Part shown: piece after piece, positions 26,198 through 34,942 of the stretch | How the letters are laid out: every line of letters begins with the position of its first letter | Numbering within the stretch: position 1 is the stretch's first letter | Notes under the pieces: generated by a model | Seen by the model: only the letters and a program-made list of their open reading frames with translations | What the model was told of the DNA's origin: nothing | Databases searched by the model: none | Program-made: the position numbers and the translations under genes | Source: JAOUGY01 sp963785075 | GTDB taxonomy: Bacteria; Actinomycetota; Acidimicrobiia; Spongiisociales; ZC4RG35 | Direction: 5' to 3' | Assembly (NCBI GenBank): GCA_963785075.1 | Contig: CAWATW010000003.1 | Span: 186,001-250,000, forward strand | Length of the DNA stretch: 64,000 bases

Positions 26198-28027
26198 GTG
26201 GAATATCAGGCTCTGTATCGGAAGTACCGCCCGCAAACCTTCGAGGACGTGATCGGTCAGTCCCACGTCACCTCGACCCTGAGCCGGGAGGTGGCAGAGG
26301 GGCACGTCGCCCACGCCTACCTGTTCGCCGGTCCTCGCGGCACCGGCAAGACGACGACCGCCCGCATCCTCGCCAAGGCCCTCAACTGCGAGAACCGTCA
26401 CCCCGACGGTTCCCCCGACAACACCTGTGGAAGTTGTGTCGCCGTCACCGAAGGTATTTCGCTCGACGTGATGGAGTTGGATGCCGCCAGCCACAACTCG
26501 GTCGACGACATTCGCGAGATGCGAGTGAGCGTGACGACGGTGGCGTCCGCCTCCGGAGCGAAGCGGGTCTTCATTCTCGACGAGGCCCACATGTTGTCGA
26601 AGGCTGCGGGCAACGCCCTCTTGAAGACCCTCGAGGAGCCTCCCGAGGGAGTTCACTTCGTGCTCGCCACCACCGAGCCGTACAAGCTGCTCGACACGAT
26701 CCGGAGTCGGTCTCAACGTTTCGACTTCCATGCGATCTCGATCGAGGCGTTGGCGGCGCACCTCGCCAAGATCAGCGATGCCGAGGGCTTCCGCACCGAC
26801 CCCACATCGCTCATGGCAGTCGCTCGTCACGCCCTCGGAAGCGCTCGAGACGCTCTGTCGCTCTTGGAACAGGTGGCCGCATTGGGCAACGGCACCGTCG
26901 ACCAGAACGGTGTGACCCGTGCTCTCGGGCTGGCGGACCACGAGGCCTTCTCGTCACTCGTGACAGCCATCCACACCCAGGATGCCAAGACGGCACTCGA
27001 GCTGGTTGCCCGCTTGGCGTCGGAGGGTGCCGACCTCCGACGCTTCGTTGCCGAGGCGGTCGGTTTCTTCCGAGGCGTGTTCCTGGCCCACTATGCCCCC
27101 AACCTCGCAGAGATCGCCGACGAACCGGCGGAAGTCCTGACGAGCTGGAAACAGGCGGCGGCGTCATTGGCGCCGGGTGACGTGTTGCGCTCGGTGGACA
27201 TCCTCGGAGACGCGCTCATCAAGTTGCGCGAAGGACGTGAGGAACGGCTCATGCTCGAGCTCGCCGCCATCAGGCTGACCCGTCCGGAGACCGCCGCCGA
27301 TCCGGCCGCTCTGCAGGCACGACTCGACCGGCTGGAGCGCCGGGCGTCCGCGAACCCCGCACCTGTCGCACCGATCCTTCCCGCCGATGATCCGGCGCCC
27401 TCGCCTCAGCACGAGGTTGTGACACCCGCACCGAAACCGGCCCCCGCGTCGGAGGCGAGGCAGCCCCCTCCATCGGAGCCGGAGGTCGTCGATCCGACCG
27501 CGGCTTTCGAGGCTCCGTCGACACCCGAGCTCGAGCCCGTGCCGGAGGCCGCGCCACTCGGGAACAAAGAGCCGGAGTCTCGGGAGCCGGTCACACCCAG
27601 CTTCGAGCAGTTCCAAGCGGTGTGGCCCGCATTGTTCGCGGGATTGCGGGATCTGCTCGGAGCGCGGCGTTGGGCTCTCTTCCGGGAGACGGAACCGGGA
27701 GGTGTCGAGGGTTCATTGCTGGTCGTCTCGGTGAAACACGACTTCCATCTGAGAGCACTCGTGAGCGATACGGCCGTTTCGAAGATCGTCGCCACCCGTG
27801 CCGGTGATCTGCTCGGTGGTGACGTCCGGGTTGCGTTCCGGAGCGCGGACGGGAACGGGCAATCGACCGTTCCCGAACCCGTTGCAGAAGCCAACGACGA
27901 GCTCGACCCGGCGTCTGTGAACCGTGATCAGATGATGGAGGCCCCTCCCGACGTCACCGACCCGTTCAAACTCGTCGAGGACCAACTCGGAGCGAAGCTG
28001 GTCGACGAGTTCGAGTCTGATTCGTGA
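26198..28027 (+). CDS. dnaX: DNA polymerase III subunits gamma and tau
   Basis: A 609-residue clamp-loader ATPase. It starts at a GTG (26198; MEYQALYRKYRPQTF) with no strong Shine-Dalgarno. AAA+ motifs: GPRGTGKTTTARILAKALNC, a zinc-binding cysteine cluster (NCENRH, NTCGSCVAV), and FILDEAHMLSKAAGNALLK. The proline/glutamate-rich linker from ~residue 380 and the C-terminal domain (FEQFQAVWPALFAGLRDLLG onward) make up the tau-specific part. In most bacteria ybaB and recR follow directly; here a hydrolase and two ABC genes intervene. The hydrolase gene begins in the dnaX stop (GTGA). Confidence 0.96.
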   Translation: MEYQALYRKYRPQTFEDVIGQSHVTSTLSREVAEGHVAHAYLFAGPRGTGKTTTARILAKALNCENRHPDGSPDNTCGSCVAVTEGISLDVMELDAASHNSVDDIREMRVSVTTVASASGAKRVFILDEAHMLSKAAGNALLKTLEEPPEGVHFVLATTEPYKLLDTIRSRSQRFDFHAISIEALAAHLAKISDAEGFRTDPTSLMAVARHALGSARDALSLLEQVAALGNGTVDQNGVTRALGLADHEAFSSLVTAIHTQDAKTALELVARLASEGADLRRFVAEAVGFFRGVFLAHYAPNLAEIADEPAEVLTSWKQAAASLAPGDVLRSVDILGDALIKLREGREERLMLELAAIRLTRPETAADPAALQARLDRLERRASANPAPVAPILPADDPAPSPQHEVVTPAPKPAPASEARQPPPSEPEVVDPTAAFEAPSTPELEPVPEAAPLGNKEPESREPVTPSFEQFQAVWPALFAGLRDLLGARRWALFRETEPGGVEGSLLVVSVKHDFHLRALVSDTAVSKIVATRAGDLLGGDVRVAFRSADGNGQSTVPEPVAEANDELDPASVNRDQMMEAPPDVTDPFKLVEDQLGAKLVDEFESDS

Positions 28028-28743
28028 GGATCACCCTGCCGGTGATGCGGTGGGGGAGCGGTGAGCGTCGAGCCTTGCTCGTGCACGGGCTCACCTCCAG
28101 TGCGCGCGTCTGGTGGCGGGTTGCGTCCGAGCTCGCAGACCGTGGCTGGGACGTCACGGCTGTCGATCTGCGTGGCCACGGTCTGGCTCCGCCCTCCGTG
28201 CGATATCCCATCGCCGAGTTGGCAGACGACCTCACGGCGACCGGCAGGGAGTGGGACGTTGCCGTGGGTCACTCGCTCGGCGGAGCCGCGGTGGTCGTCG
28301 CCGCACATCATGCAGGTTGGGCCGAGCGACTCGTCCTCGTCGAACCGGTGATCTCTGTGTCCGACGTCGATCGAGATGAGGTCGAGCGCGGCCTTCTGGT
28401 TGAGCTGGAAATGGGTCGTGAAGCCGTCGCGGCCGCCAACCCTGCCTGGCACGCCGACGACGTGTTCTGGAAAGTGTGGTCCGCCCGGCAATGCAGTCCT
28501 TCGGTGGTGCGGGGTGTCATGGCCGACAACGACCCCTGGGATGTCACGAACGAGCTCCGGGAAGTCCCCGTGCCATGCACGGTGCTTGCCGGTGAACCAG
28601 TCCTCGGGTCGATGACCGACGCCGCGGCGGCTCGGGCCTTCGGGTTCGAGAACCCCAGGATCCATCTGATCGAGGTGGAGGGTGTGGGCCACTCGGTGTT
28701 TCGTGAACATCCCGACGTCGTGGTTCAAGCGGTCGAACGCTGA
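28024..28743 (+). CDS. alpha/beta hydrolase
   Basis: A 239-residue alpha/beta-hydrolase starting at the GTG at 28024, which overlaps the dnaX TGA. The oxyanion-hole region reads LLVHGLTSSARVWW, the nucleophile elbow is VAVGHSLGGAAVVVA (Ser), and the catalytic His is in EGVGHSVFREH. It resembles small esterases or haloperoxidase-type hydrolases; substrate unknown. Translational coupling to dnaX is clear, but a functional link is not. The ABC exporter genes follow after 72 bases. Confidence 0.85.
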   Translation: MRITLPVMRWGSGERRALLVHGLTSSARVWWRVASELADRGWDVTAVDLRGHGLAPPSVRYPIAELADDLTATGREWDVAVGHSLGGAAVVVAAHHAGWAERLVLVEPVISVSDVDRDEVERGLLVELEMGREAVAAANPAWHADDVFWKVWSARQCSPSVVRGVMADNDPWDVTNELREVPVPCTVLAGEPVLGSMTDAAAARAFGFENPRIHLIEVEGVGHSVFREHPDVVVQAVER

Positions 28744-28815
28744 CCCGGAACCGGTTCGCGTCAGGCATGGACAAAAGACCGGCCGCGTGAGTCTGCGTCC
28801 GGATACCCTCGACCC

Positions 28816-30555
28816 ATGACCGTGACCCGATCTCCCGGGTATCGATCCGCGCTCGCCACCTACCTTGCGCCGCACCGGCGAACCCTGGTGGTGTTGGGCC
28901 TGATCCTGCTCGCCTCGGTGGCGCTGCAGCTCGTGGTGCCCATCGTGCTGTCGGACTTCATCGATTCCGTGCTCGCCGCCGAGGATGTCTCCACGCTCAC
29001 CGGGATCGGGGTCGCGTTTCTGGTCGCCGGTATCGCCACACAGGTCTTGGAGGCGGTTTCGACGGTGCTCGGGGCTCGCGTCGGTTGGGATTCGACCAAC
29101 GCGCTTCGCGAAGACCTCGCCGAGCACCTCCTCGACCTCGACATGGGTTACCACACCGACACCACCCCGGGCGAGATCATCGAGCGTGTCGACGGAGATG
29201 TCACCGCTCTGGCCGAGTTCCTTTCCCGTTTCACCGTGCGGCTGGTGGGCGCCGGTGTTCTGCTGGTGGGAGTAGTGGCCGTCTCGCTGACACGAAACGC
29301 GCTCATGGGACTGGTGTTGGCCGTCTACGTGGTTGCCTTGCTCGCGTTTCTGTATCGCCTGCGCAATCTGGCAGTGGCCGCCGCCGAGGAGGAGCGGGAG
29401 ACGTCTGCGAACTACTACGGCTTCGTCGAGGAACGATTGGCCGGGATCGACGACATCCGTGCCAACGGCGCCGGTCGTTTCACGATGTTGCGCTTCATGC
29501 CCGTGATGATCGACTTCTACGAGCGCACGGTGGCCGCTTGGCGCAAGCGGGTCATCATGTGGGTGTCCGCCAACACCGCGTTCTGGAGCGGAGACGCGCT
29601 GGCGCTGGCGGTGGGCGTCTGGCTCTTCGAGCGCGGGTCCGTGTCGGTCGGCACGGCCTACCTCGTCATCCAGTACGTGCAGTTGGTGCGTCGACCGGTG
29701 GAACAGGTCACTCAGCAGTTGCAAGAGCTGCAGCGAGCCGCAGGAGGGTTGATCCGGATCGACACTCTTCGGGGGGTCGAGCCCAAGGTCAGGTTCGAGG
29801 GGACCACCGGTCTCCCGCCAGGTCCGTTGGCGATCGAGTTCTCCGGCGTCGGGTTCGCCTACGAGGAGCGTCCCGTACTGGTCGATCTCTCGTTTGAGAT
29901 CCCGGCCGGGACCGTGTTGGGGCTGCTGGGCCGGACCGGGGGCGGGAAGTCGACGATGACTCGGCTGATGACCCGGCTCTACGACCCGGGCAAAGGAGTC
30001 GTGCGACTCGGTGGCGTCGACTTGCGTGAGGTTCCCGAACGATCGCTCCGGCGGGCCGTCGGTGTGGTGACCCAGGACGTGCAGCTGTTCGGCGCCACGA
30101 TTCGCGACAACCTCCTCTTCTTCGATCACGACCGCCGCGACGAGGACGTGCTGGGGGTGCTCGACGCAGCGGGTCTCGGCGACTGGGTGCGCCGGCTCGG
30201 ACTCGACACGCGGCTCGGGGCCGGTGGTCAGGGTCTGTCCGCGGGGGAGCAACAGCTGCTGGCGTTTTGCAGGGTCTTTCTCCAGGACCCCCAGGTCGTG
30301 ATCCTCGACGAGCCATCCTCCCGCCTCGACCCGGCAACCGAGTCGCGGCTGGCTGCCGCCGCCGAGCGGCTGTTCTCGGGACGGACCGTCGTCATCATCG
30401 CCCATCGCTTGGAGACGGTGCGAACGGCCGACTCGATCATGGTCGTCGATTCGGGAAGGATCGTGGAGCACGAGGCCCGCACCGTGCTCGAGGCGGATCC
30501 CGGCTCGCGATACGCACGGCTGCTGGCGGCCGGGCACGGCGTGGAGCTCACATGA
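28816..30555 (+). CDS. ABC exporter half-transporter A (membrane-ATPase fusion)
   Basis: A 579-residue type IV ABC exporter subunit: a six-helix membrane domain (LVVLGLILLASVALQLVVPI at its start; FLVAGIATQVLEAVSTVLGA) and a C-terminal nucleotide-binding domain. The latter has Walker A LLGRTGGGKST, signature LSAGEQQLLAF, Walker B QVVILDEPSSRLDP and H-loop IIAHRLETV. The catalytic Glu after Walker B is present, so this half should be active at its site. It overlaps the next subunit by ATGA, so the two probably form a heterodimer. Substrate unknown. Confidence 0.88.
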   Translation: MTVTRSPGYRSALATYLAPHRRTLVVLGLILLASVALQLVVPIVLSDFIDSVLAAEDVSTLTGIGVAFLVAGIATQVLEAVSTVLGARVGWDSTNALREDLAEHLLDLDMGYHTDTTPGEIIERVDGDVTALAEFLSRFTVRLVGAGVLLVGVVAVSLTRNALMGLVLAVYVVALLAFLYRLRNLAVAAAEEERETSANYYGFVEERLAGIDDIRANGAGRFTMLRFMPVMIDFYERTVAAWRKRVIMWVSANTAFWSGDALALAVGVWLFERGSVSVGTAYLVIQYVQLVRRPVEQVTQQLQELQRAAGGLIRIDTLRGVEPKVRFEGTTGLPPGPLAIEFSGVGFAYEERPVLVDLSFEIPAGTVLGLLGRTGGGKSTMTRLMTRLYDPGKGVVRLGGVDLREVPERSLRRAVGVVTQDVQLFGATIRDNLLFFDHDRRDEDVLGVLDAAGLGDWVRRLGLDTRLGAGGQGLSAGEQQLLAFCRVFLQDPQVVILDEPSSRLDPATESRLAAAAERLFSGRTVVIIAHRLETVRTADSIMVVDSGRIVEHEARTVLEADPGSRYARLLAAGHGVELT

Positions 30556-32336
30556 AACAGGTCGGCACCCTCGGTGTGGCATGGGAGATGATCCGGTATC
30601 GACCTGGCCGCTTCCTTTTCTGTTTCCTGACGTGGACGATCGTGCACTCATCGCCCATTGCATTCGGCCTGCTGATCGGAGCGACGTTCGACAGGCTCGC
30701 ACAGGGGTCGGATCCTTCGTCGAGTCCGTGGCCGTATGTGGCAGCGTTCTCGGCGCTGGCGATTGGAAGAAATGGTGTCATCTGGCTGGGTGACATCGTC
30801 TGGGTGCGACATCTGCTCGAACAGGGCCTTCAGCTGCGGAGGAACCTCCTCAGATGGCTGCTCGAGGCTCCCGGATCGAGGGTGATTCCGAAATCGCCCG
30901 GTGAGGCGGTGAGCACCTTCCGCGACGACGTCGAGGACATGCTCGAGTACCTGGAGAACTGGGTCGACCTGGGCGGGCTCTTGGTCTTCGGTGTCGGCTC
31001 GGTGATCGTGATGGCGAGGATCGACGCTCGGCTCACGGTGCTCGTGCTCATCCCGGTGGTCGCCTCCGGTGTGCTCACCCAGGCATTCGGACCGATGATT
31101 CGAACTCGCCGGCGGGCGATGCGAGCGGCCACCGAGGCAGTGACCGGATTCATCGGCGAGACTTTTTCGGCGGTTCAGGCCATCACGCTCCGCGACGCCG
31201 ACGCCACCGTGATGGGCGAGTTCCGCCGTCTCAACGCACAGCGACGGCAAGCGGCCATGCGGGACACCGTGCTGACCGAGTTGCTTCGCTCCATCAACCG
31301 CAACATGGCCACCGTTGCCGTCGCCGTGGTTCTGCTGGCGGCGGGAGGCGACGTCGCCTCGGGCCGGATCGGGGTCGGCGACCTCACGGTCTTCCTCGTG
31401 TATCTCCCACGTCTGACCGACTACATGGCGTTCATCGGTGACATCATCGTTCAGCATCGACGAACGGGAGTGGCGTACGATCGGATCCGGGCGCTGGCCG
31501 TCGACGCCGGCGACGACATGCTGCTCGACAGGACTCGTGTTCTCCTCGAGCCCGAGACGAAGGTCCGTGACCGGCACCGTCATCCCTCCTCTGCGCCACG
31601 CGCCGAGGAGGACGTGGAGCCGCTCCGGCGGCTCCGGGTCGAGCATCTCGACTACGTGTTCCCCGACGGAACGCCAGGACTCATCGACGTTTCGTTCGAG
31701 GTCGAACGCGGCGGGTTCACCGTCATCACGGGAACGGTGGGCTCTGGAAAGTCGCTCCTGGTCCGGGCCTTGCTTGGATTGCTACCCGCCACAGGCGACG
31801 TCTGGTGGAACGACGAGCACGTCGACGACCCTGCAGGCTTTTTCGTGCCCCCGCGTTCGGCCTACACGGGCCAGGTCCCACGACTGTTCTCGGACACACT
31901 CGGCGACAACATTGCACTGGGCACGCGCATCACTCGCGAGCGGCTGCGCGAGGCGGTCCAGCTTGCGGTCCTCGACCCGGACCTCGAGCGCCTGGAGAGG
32001 GGACTCGACACGATGATCGGAGCCCGCGGTGTCAAGCTGTCCGGTGGCCAGATCCAGCGGTCGGCGGCCGCTCGGATGTTTGCGATGGAGGCCGATCTGC
32101 TCGTCTTCGACGATCTCAGCTCGGCGCTCGACGTTCACACCGAGAACGAGTTGTGGACCCGGCTCTTCGCCAATCGGAGCGCAACCTGCCTGGTGGTGTC
32201 CCATCGCCATGCCGCCCTCCGGCGCGCCGACCAGATCCTGGTGATGAGCGGCGGGAAGGTCGTCGATCGCGGCGGGCTCTCCGAGCTCCTGGATCGATCG
32301 GCGGAGATGCAGGAGTTGTGGGCCTCGGAACGGTGA
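30552..32336 (+). CDS. ABC exporter half-transporter B (membrane-ATPase fusion)
   Basis: A 594-residue partner of the preceding subunit, from the ATG at 30552. The membrane domain (FLFCFLTWTIVHSSPIAFG onward) is followed by Walker A ITGTVGSGKSLLV, signature VKLSGGQIQRSAAAR and Walker B LLVFDDLSSALD. The residue after the Walker B Asp is Asp instead of Glu (VFDD), the usual mark of the degenerate site in heterodimeric exporters. The insert with DRHRHPSSAPRAEED before the ATPase domain is a linker. It ends 72 bases before ybaB. Confidence 0.88.
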   Translation: MKQVGTLGVAWEMIRYRPGRFLFCFLTWTIVHSSPIAFGLLIGATFDRLAQGSDPSSSPWPYVAAFSALAIGRNGVIWLGDIVWVRHLLEQGLQLRRNLLRWLLEAPGSRVIPKSPGEAVSTFRDDVEDMLEYLENWVDLGGLLVFGVGSVIVMARIDARLTVLVLIPVVASGVLTQAFGPMIRTRRRAMRAATEAVTGFIGETFSAVQAITLRDADATVMGEFRRLNAQRRQAAMRDTVLTELLRSINRNMATVAVAVVLLAAGGDVASGRIGVGDLTVFLVYLPRLTDYMAFIGDIIVQHRRTGVAYDRIRALAVDAGDDMLLDRTRVLLEPETKVRDRHRHPSSAPRAEEDVEPLRRLRVEHLDYVFPDGTPGLIDVSFEVERGGFTVITGTVGSGKSLLVRALLGLLPATGDVWWNDEHVDDPAGFFVPPRSAYTGQVPRLFSDTLGDNIALGTRITRERLREAVQLAVLDPDLERLERGLDTMIGARGVKLSGGQIQRSAAARMFAMEADLLVFDDLSSALDVHTENELWTRLFANRSATCLVVSHRHAALRRADQILVMSGGKVVDRGGLSELLDRSAEMQELWASER

Positions 32337-32408
32337 CCCGTCTGCGATGCTGCCCGGCTTTTGGGCACGTCCCGCTACCCTCCGATCCACCCGACTCCGG
32401 AGACTTCC

Positions 32409-32732
32409 ATGAACCGTGGACCCGACATGCGTCAACTCATGCGGCAAGCCCAGAAGATGCAAGAGCAGATGATGGCCGCCCAAGAGGAGCTGGCAACCAA
32501 GCAGTTCGAAGGTTCGGCCGGCGGCGGAGTCGTCAAGGCGGTCGTGTCCGGTGCACAAGAGCTTCTCTCGGTCGAGATCGCTTCAGAGGTGATCGACCCC
32601 GACGATCCTGAGATGCTCCAGGATCTCGTGGTCGCAGCAGTCAACGCCGCGATGCGTGAAGTATCCGAAGCGGCAAACGACAGCATGGGTGGCATGGACA
32701 TGGGTGGTCTCGGCGGACTGCTCGGCGGCTGA
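32409..32732 (+). CDS. ybaB: YbaB/EbfC family nucleoid-associated protein
   Basis: A 107-residue DNA-binding protein of the YbaB/EbfC family, which forms tweezer-like dimers and coats DNA. The N-terminal helix (MRQLMRQAQKMQEQMMAAQE) and the core GGVVKAVVSGAQELLSVEI are characteristic. The ATG at 32409 is chosen; MRQ at 32427 is an alternative. It overlaps recR by one base (TGATG), the normal ybaB-recR arrangement, and the GGMDMGGLGGLLGG tail is the usual disordered end. Confidence 0.95.
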   Translation: MNRGPDMRQLMRQAQKMQEQMMAAQEELATKQFEGSAGGGVVKAVVSGAQELLSVEIASEVIDPDDPEMLQDLVVAAVNAAMREVSEAANDSMGGMDMGGLGGLLGG

Positions 32733-33325
32733 TGTTCGAGGGCCCTCTCCAGCGTCTGATCGACGAGCTCTCCCGGTTGCCGGGCGTCGGTCGCAAATCC
32801 GCCCAGCGCATCGCATTCCATCTCCTGAGCATCGAGGACACCGACGCCCGCCGGCTCGGGCAGTCGATTCTCGAGCTCAGGGACCAGGTCCGACACTGCA
32901 ATCGGTGCTTCAACGTCACCGCTGCCGACGAGTGCGCCATTTGCAGAGATGCCCGTCGTGACGCCTCGACCTTGTGCGTCGTGGAACGCCCCCAGGACAT
33001 CGTGGTGGTGGAACGGACCCAGGAGTTCCGTGGCAGATATCACGTGCTCGGTGGTTCGCTCTCGCCGATCAACGGAATCGGGCCCGGTCAGCTCCGAATC
33101 CCCGAGCTGCGGGATCGACTGGCGTCGGAGGGTGTCACCGAGCTGATCATCGCCACCAATCCAACGGTCGAGGGCGATGCCACCGCCATGTACCTGGCCC
33201 GCGAGTTCAAACCCGCAGGAGTGAAAGTCACCCGCCTCGCCTCCGGACTCCCTGTCGGCGGCGACCTGGATTACGCCGACGAGCTCACCCTGGGCCGTGC
33301 CCTCGCCGGCCGGATGGAGATCTAG
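32732..33325 (+). CDS. recR: recombination protein RecR
   Basis: A 197-residue recombination mediator that acts with RecO/RecF in loading RecA at gaps. The helix-hairpin-helix (LSRLPGVGRKSAQRIAFHLL), the four-cysteine zinc finger (CNRCFNVT, CAICRDARRD) and the Toprim domain (LCVVERPQDIVVVE, LGGSLSPINGIGP) appear in order. Length is standard. A heptanucleotide array begins shortly after the stop and fills the gap to the next gene. Confidence 0.97.
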   Translation: MFEGPLQRLIDELSRLPGVGRKSAQRIAFHLLSIEDTDARRLGQSILELRDQVRHCNRCFNVTAADECAICRDARRDASTLCVVERPQDIVVVERTQEFRGRYHVLGGSLSPINGIGPGQLRIPELRDRLASEGVTELIIATNPTVEGDATAMYLAREFKPAGVKVTRLASGLPVGGDLDYADELTLGRALAGRMEI

Positions 33326-33343
33326 GGCGACCGAGCTTCTCCG

Positions 33344-33412
33344 TCTTGCGTCTTGCGTCCTGAGCCAGTTTCGTTGTCTTGTGTCCGGCGTCTCGGCCGG
33401 ATTCGCCCGTCT
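33344..33412. repeat. degenerate heptads in inverted orientation
   Basis: Two exact TCTTGCG heptads (33344-33350, 33351-33357), which on the other strand read GACGCAA-like, followed by decayed heptads (TCTTGTG, CGTCTCG). They are the inverse of the GACGCAT array that starts 16 bases later and could base-pair with it in RNA. They are preceded by CCGAGCTTCTCCG (33331-33343), which also precedes the heptad tract at 46463. Confidence 0.6.
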
Positions 33413-33427
33413 TGTGCGAGCATCTCC

Positions 33428-33751
33428 GACGCATGACGCATGACGCATGACGCATGACGCATGACGCATGACGCATGACGCCCGACGCATGACGCCCGAC
33501 GCCCGACGCATGACGCACGACGCCCGACGCATGACCCTTACGACGCACGACGCACGACGCACGACGCATGACGCATGACGCACGACGCACGACGCATGAC
33601 GCATGACGCATGACGCATGACGGATGACGGATGACGGATGACGGATGACGGATGACGGATGACGGATGACGGATGACGGATGACGGATGACGGATGACGG
33701 ATGACGGATGACGGATGACGCATGACGCATGACGCACGACGCACGACGCTT
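33428..33751. repeat. heptanucleotide tandem array (GACGCAT/GACGGAT family)
   Basis: About 46 seven-base units with one 2-base slip at 33540-33541. The order is structured: seven GACGCAT, a mixed block of GACGCCC/GACGCAT/GACGCAC, more GACGCAC/GACGCAT, then 14 uninterrupted GACGGAT (33619-33716), and a closing GACGCAT/GACGCAC pair set ending GACGCTT. It fills the gap between recR and the glycosyltransferase gene whose ATG is at 33763. Long open frames across it (rich in RHPSSVI or RHASCV) are artefacts of the period. Confidence 0.97.
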
Positions 33752-33762
33752 ACGATCACGCC

Positions 33763-34845
33763 ATGCGCATCCTCCTCATCGAGCCCTACTTCGGTGGCTC
33801 GCATCGGGCTTGGGCCGAGGGGTATCGAACGCATTCGTCTCACGAGGTGACCCTCATCACGTTGCCGGCCCGATGGTGGCGCTGGCGCATGAGAGGCGGA
33901 GCCGTGAGTGTCGCCGAGCGAGCGCGTGACCTCGCAGACGATGGCTACCGGCCAGATGTCGTGCTCGTGTCGTCGATGGTCGACCTCGGCCTTCTCAGGT
34001 CGCTCCTGGGTGACGTTTGGGAGCGTGTGCCGACTGCGGTCTACTTTCACGAGTCGCAGCTGTCCTATCCCGACTCTCCTCAGCTCGAACCCGATGCGTC
34101 GTACGGATTCACGAACTGGACCTCGGCCTTGGCAGCGGACCGGGTGTTCTTCAACTCGCTTTACCACTTGGAAGTCTTCTTCGAGCAGGTCGATCGCCAG
34201 CTCCGCGGCTTTCCGGACCTGCGTCACACTCATCTCGTCGAGGGAGTGAGGGCGAAGTCGTCGGTGTTGCCGGTGGGAATCGACCTCTCGTGGCTGGTGG
34301 ATCGGCCGGAAGCCATCGGTCCTCCGCTCGTCTTGTGGAATCACCGTTGGGAACACGACAAGGCACCGGAATCGTTCTTCGATGCAGCCCGTCGCCTGGC
34401 GTCGGATGGGTTGGAGTTCGATCTCGCCATCTGCGGCGAGTCGTTCCGTCAGGTCCCCGAGGAGTTTCTCGCAGCTGCTTGTGATCTCGGAGATCGAATG
34501 GTGCAGTTCGGCTTCGCCCCCCTGCGGGACTACCGGAGGCTTCTCCTCGCCTCCGACGTCGTGGTGTCGACGGCACTCCAGGAGTTCTTCGGCATCTCCG
34601 TCTTGGAGGCGGTGGCCGCCGGGGCATTCCCGGTATTGCCCGATCGTCTCGCCTATCCCCACCTCATCCCCGAGCGCCACCAGGGCGGGGTGCTGTACGC
34701 CGATGGCGAATTGACTCGAGCCCTGGCAACTGCACTCACGGAGGATCACGGCGCCGCTTCCCTGGCGTTGGCCGCGCATGCACGCTCTTTCGGCTGGGAT
34801 CGCGTGGCCGCGGACTACGACCGAGAAATCAGTGAACTTTTGTGA
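33763..34845 (+). CDS. tRNA-queuosine alpha-mannosyltransferase-like (DUF3524) glycosyltransferase
   Basis: A 360-residue GT-B glycosyltransferase. The N-terminal part (MRILLIEPYFGGSHRAWAEG ... ITLPARWWRWRMRGGAV) is the DUF3524 domain found in the animal enzyme that mannosylates queuosine in tRNA-Asp (GTDC1/QTMAN). The C-terminal half is GT4-like, with LWNHRWEHDKAPESFF, QFGFAPLRDYRRLLLASDVV and STALQEFFGISVLEAVAAG supplying the nucleotide-sugar site. Whether the bacterial protein acts on tRNA is not known to me; no queuosine genes are in this window. A long heptad array lies just before its start. The TRAP substrate-binding gene follows. Confidence 0.75.
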   Translation: MRILLIEPYFGGSHRAWAEGYRTHSSHEVTLITLPARWWRWRMRGGAVSVAERARDLADDGYRPDVVLVSSMVDLGLLRSLLGDVWERVPTAVYFHESQLSYPDSPQLEPDASYGFTNWTSALAADRVFFNSLYHLEVFFEQVDRQLRGFPDLRHTHLVEGVRAKSSVLPVGIDLSWLVDRPEAIGPPLVLWNHRWEHDKAPESFFDAARRLASDGLEFDLAICGESFRQVPEEFLAAACDLGDRMVQFGFAPLRDYRRLLLASDVVVSTALQEFFGISVLEAVAAGAFPVLPDRLAYPHLIPERHQGGVLYADGELTRALATALTEDHGAASLALAAHARSFGWDRVAADYDREISELL

Positions 34846-34942
34846 ATTTGGCGGCGCTTATCCCCGATTGCTCCGAACCTCGGGTTTAGCCTCGGCTTCG
34901 GAGCCCGTGTACTCGGGCGGTCCCACTCGGAGGAGGAGAGAA

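Noticed and set aside
33428..33751. CRISPR array
   Set aside because: Seven-base units in head-to-tail order with no unique spacers and no cas genes nearby; it is a tandem repeat.
33285..34779. Long minus-strand open frames across the heptad array, rich in RHPSSVI and RHASCV repeats
   Set aside because: They are produced by the 7-base period (21 bases = 7 codons) and run antisense to recR or the glycosyltransferase; no start signal or family match.
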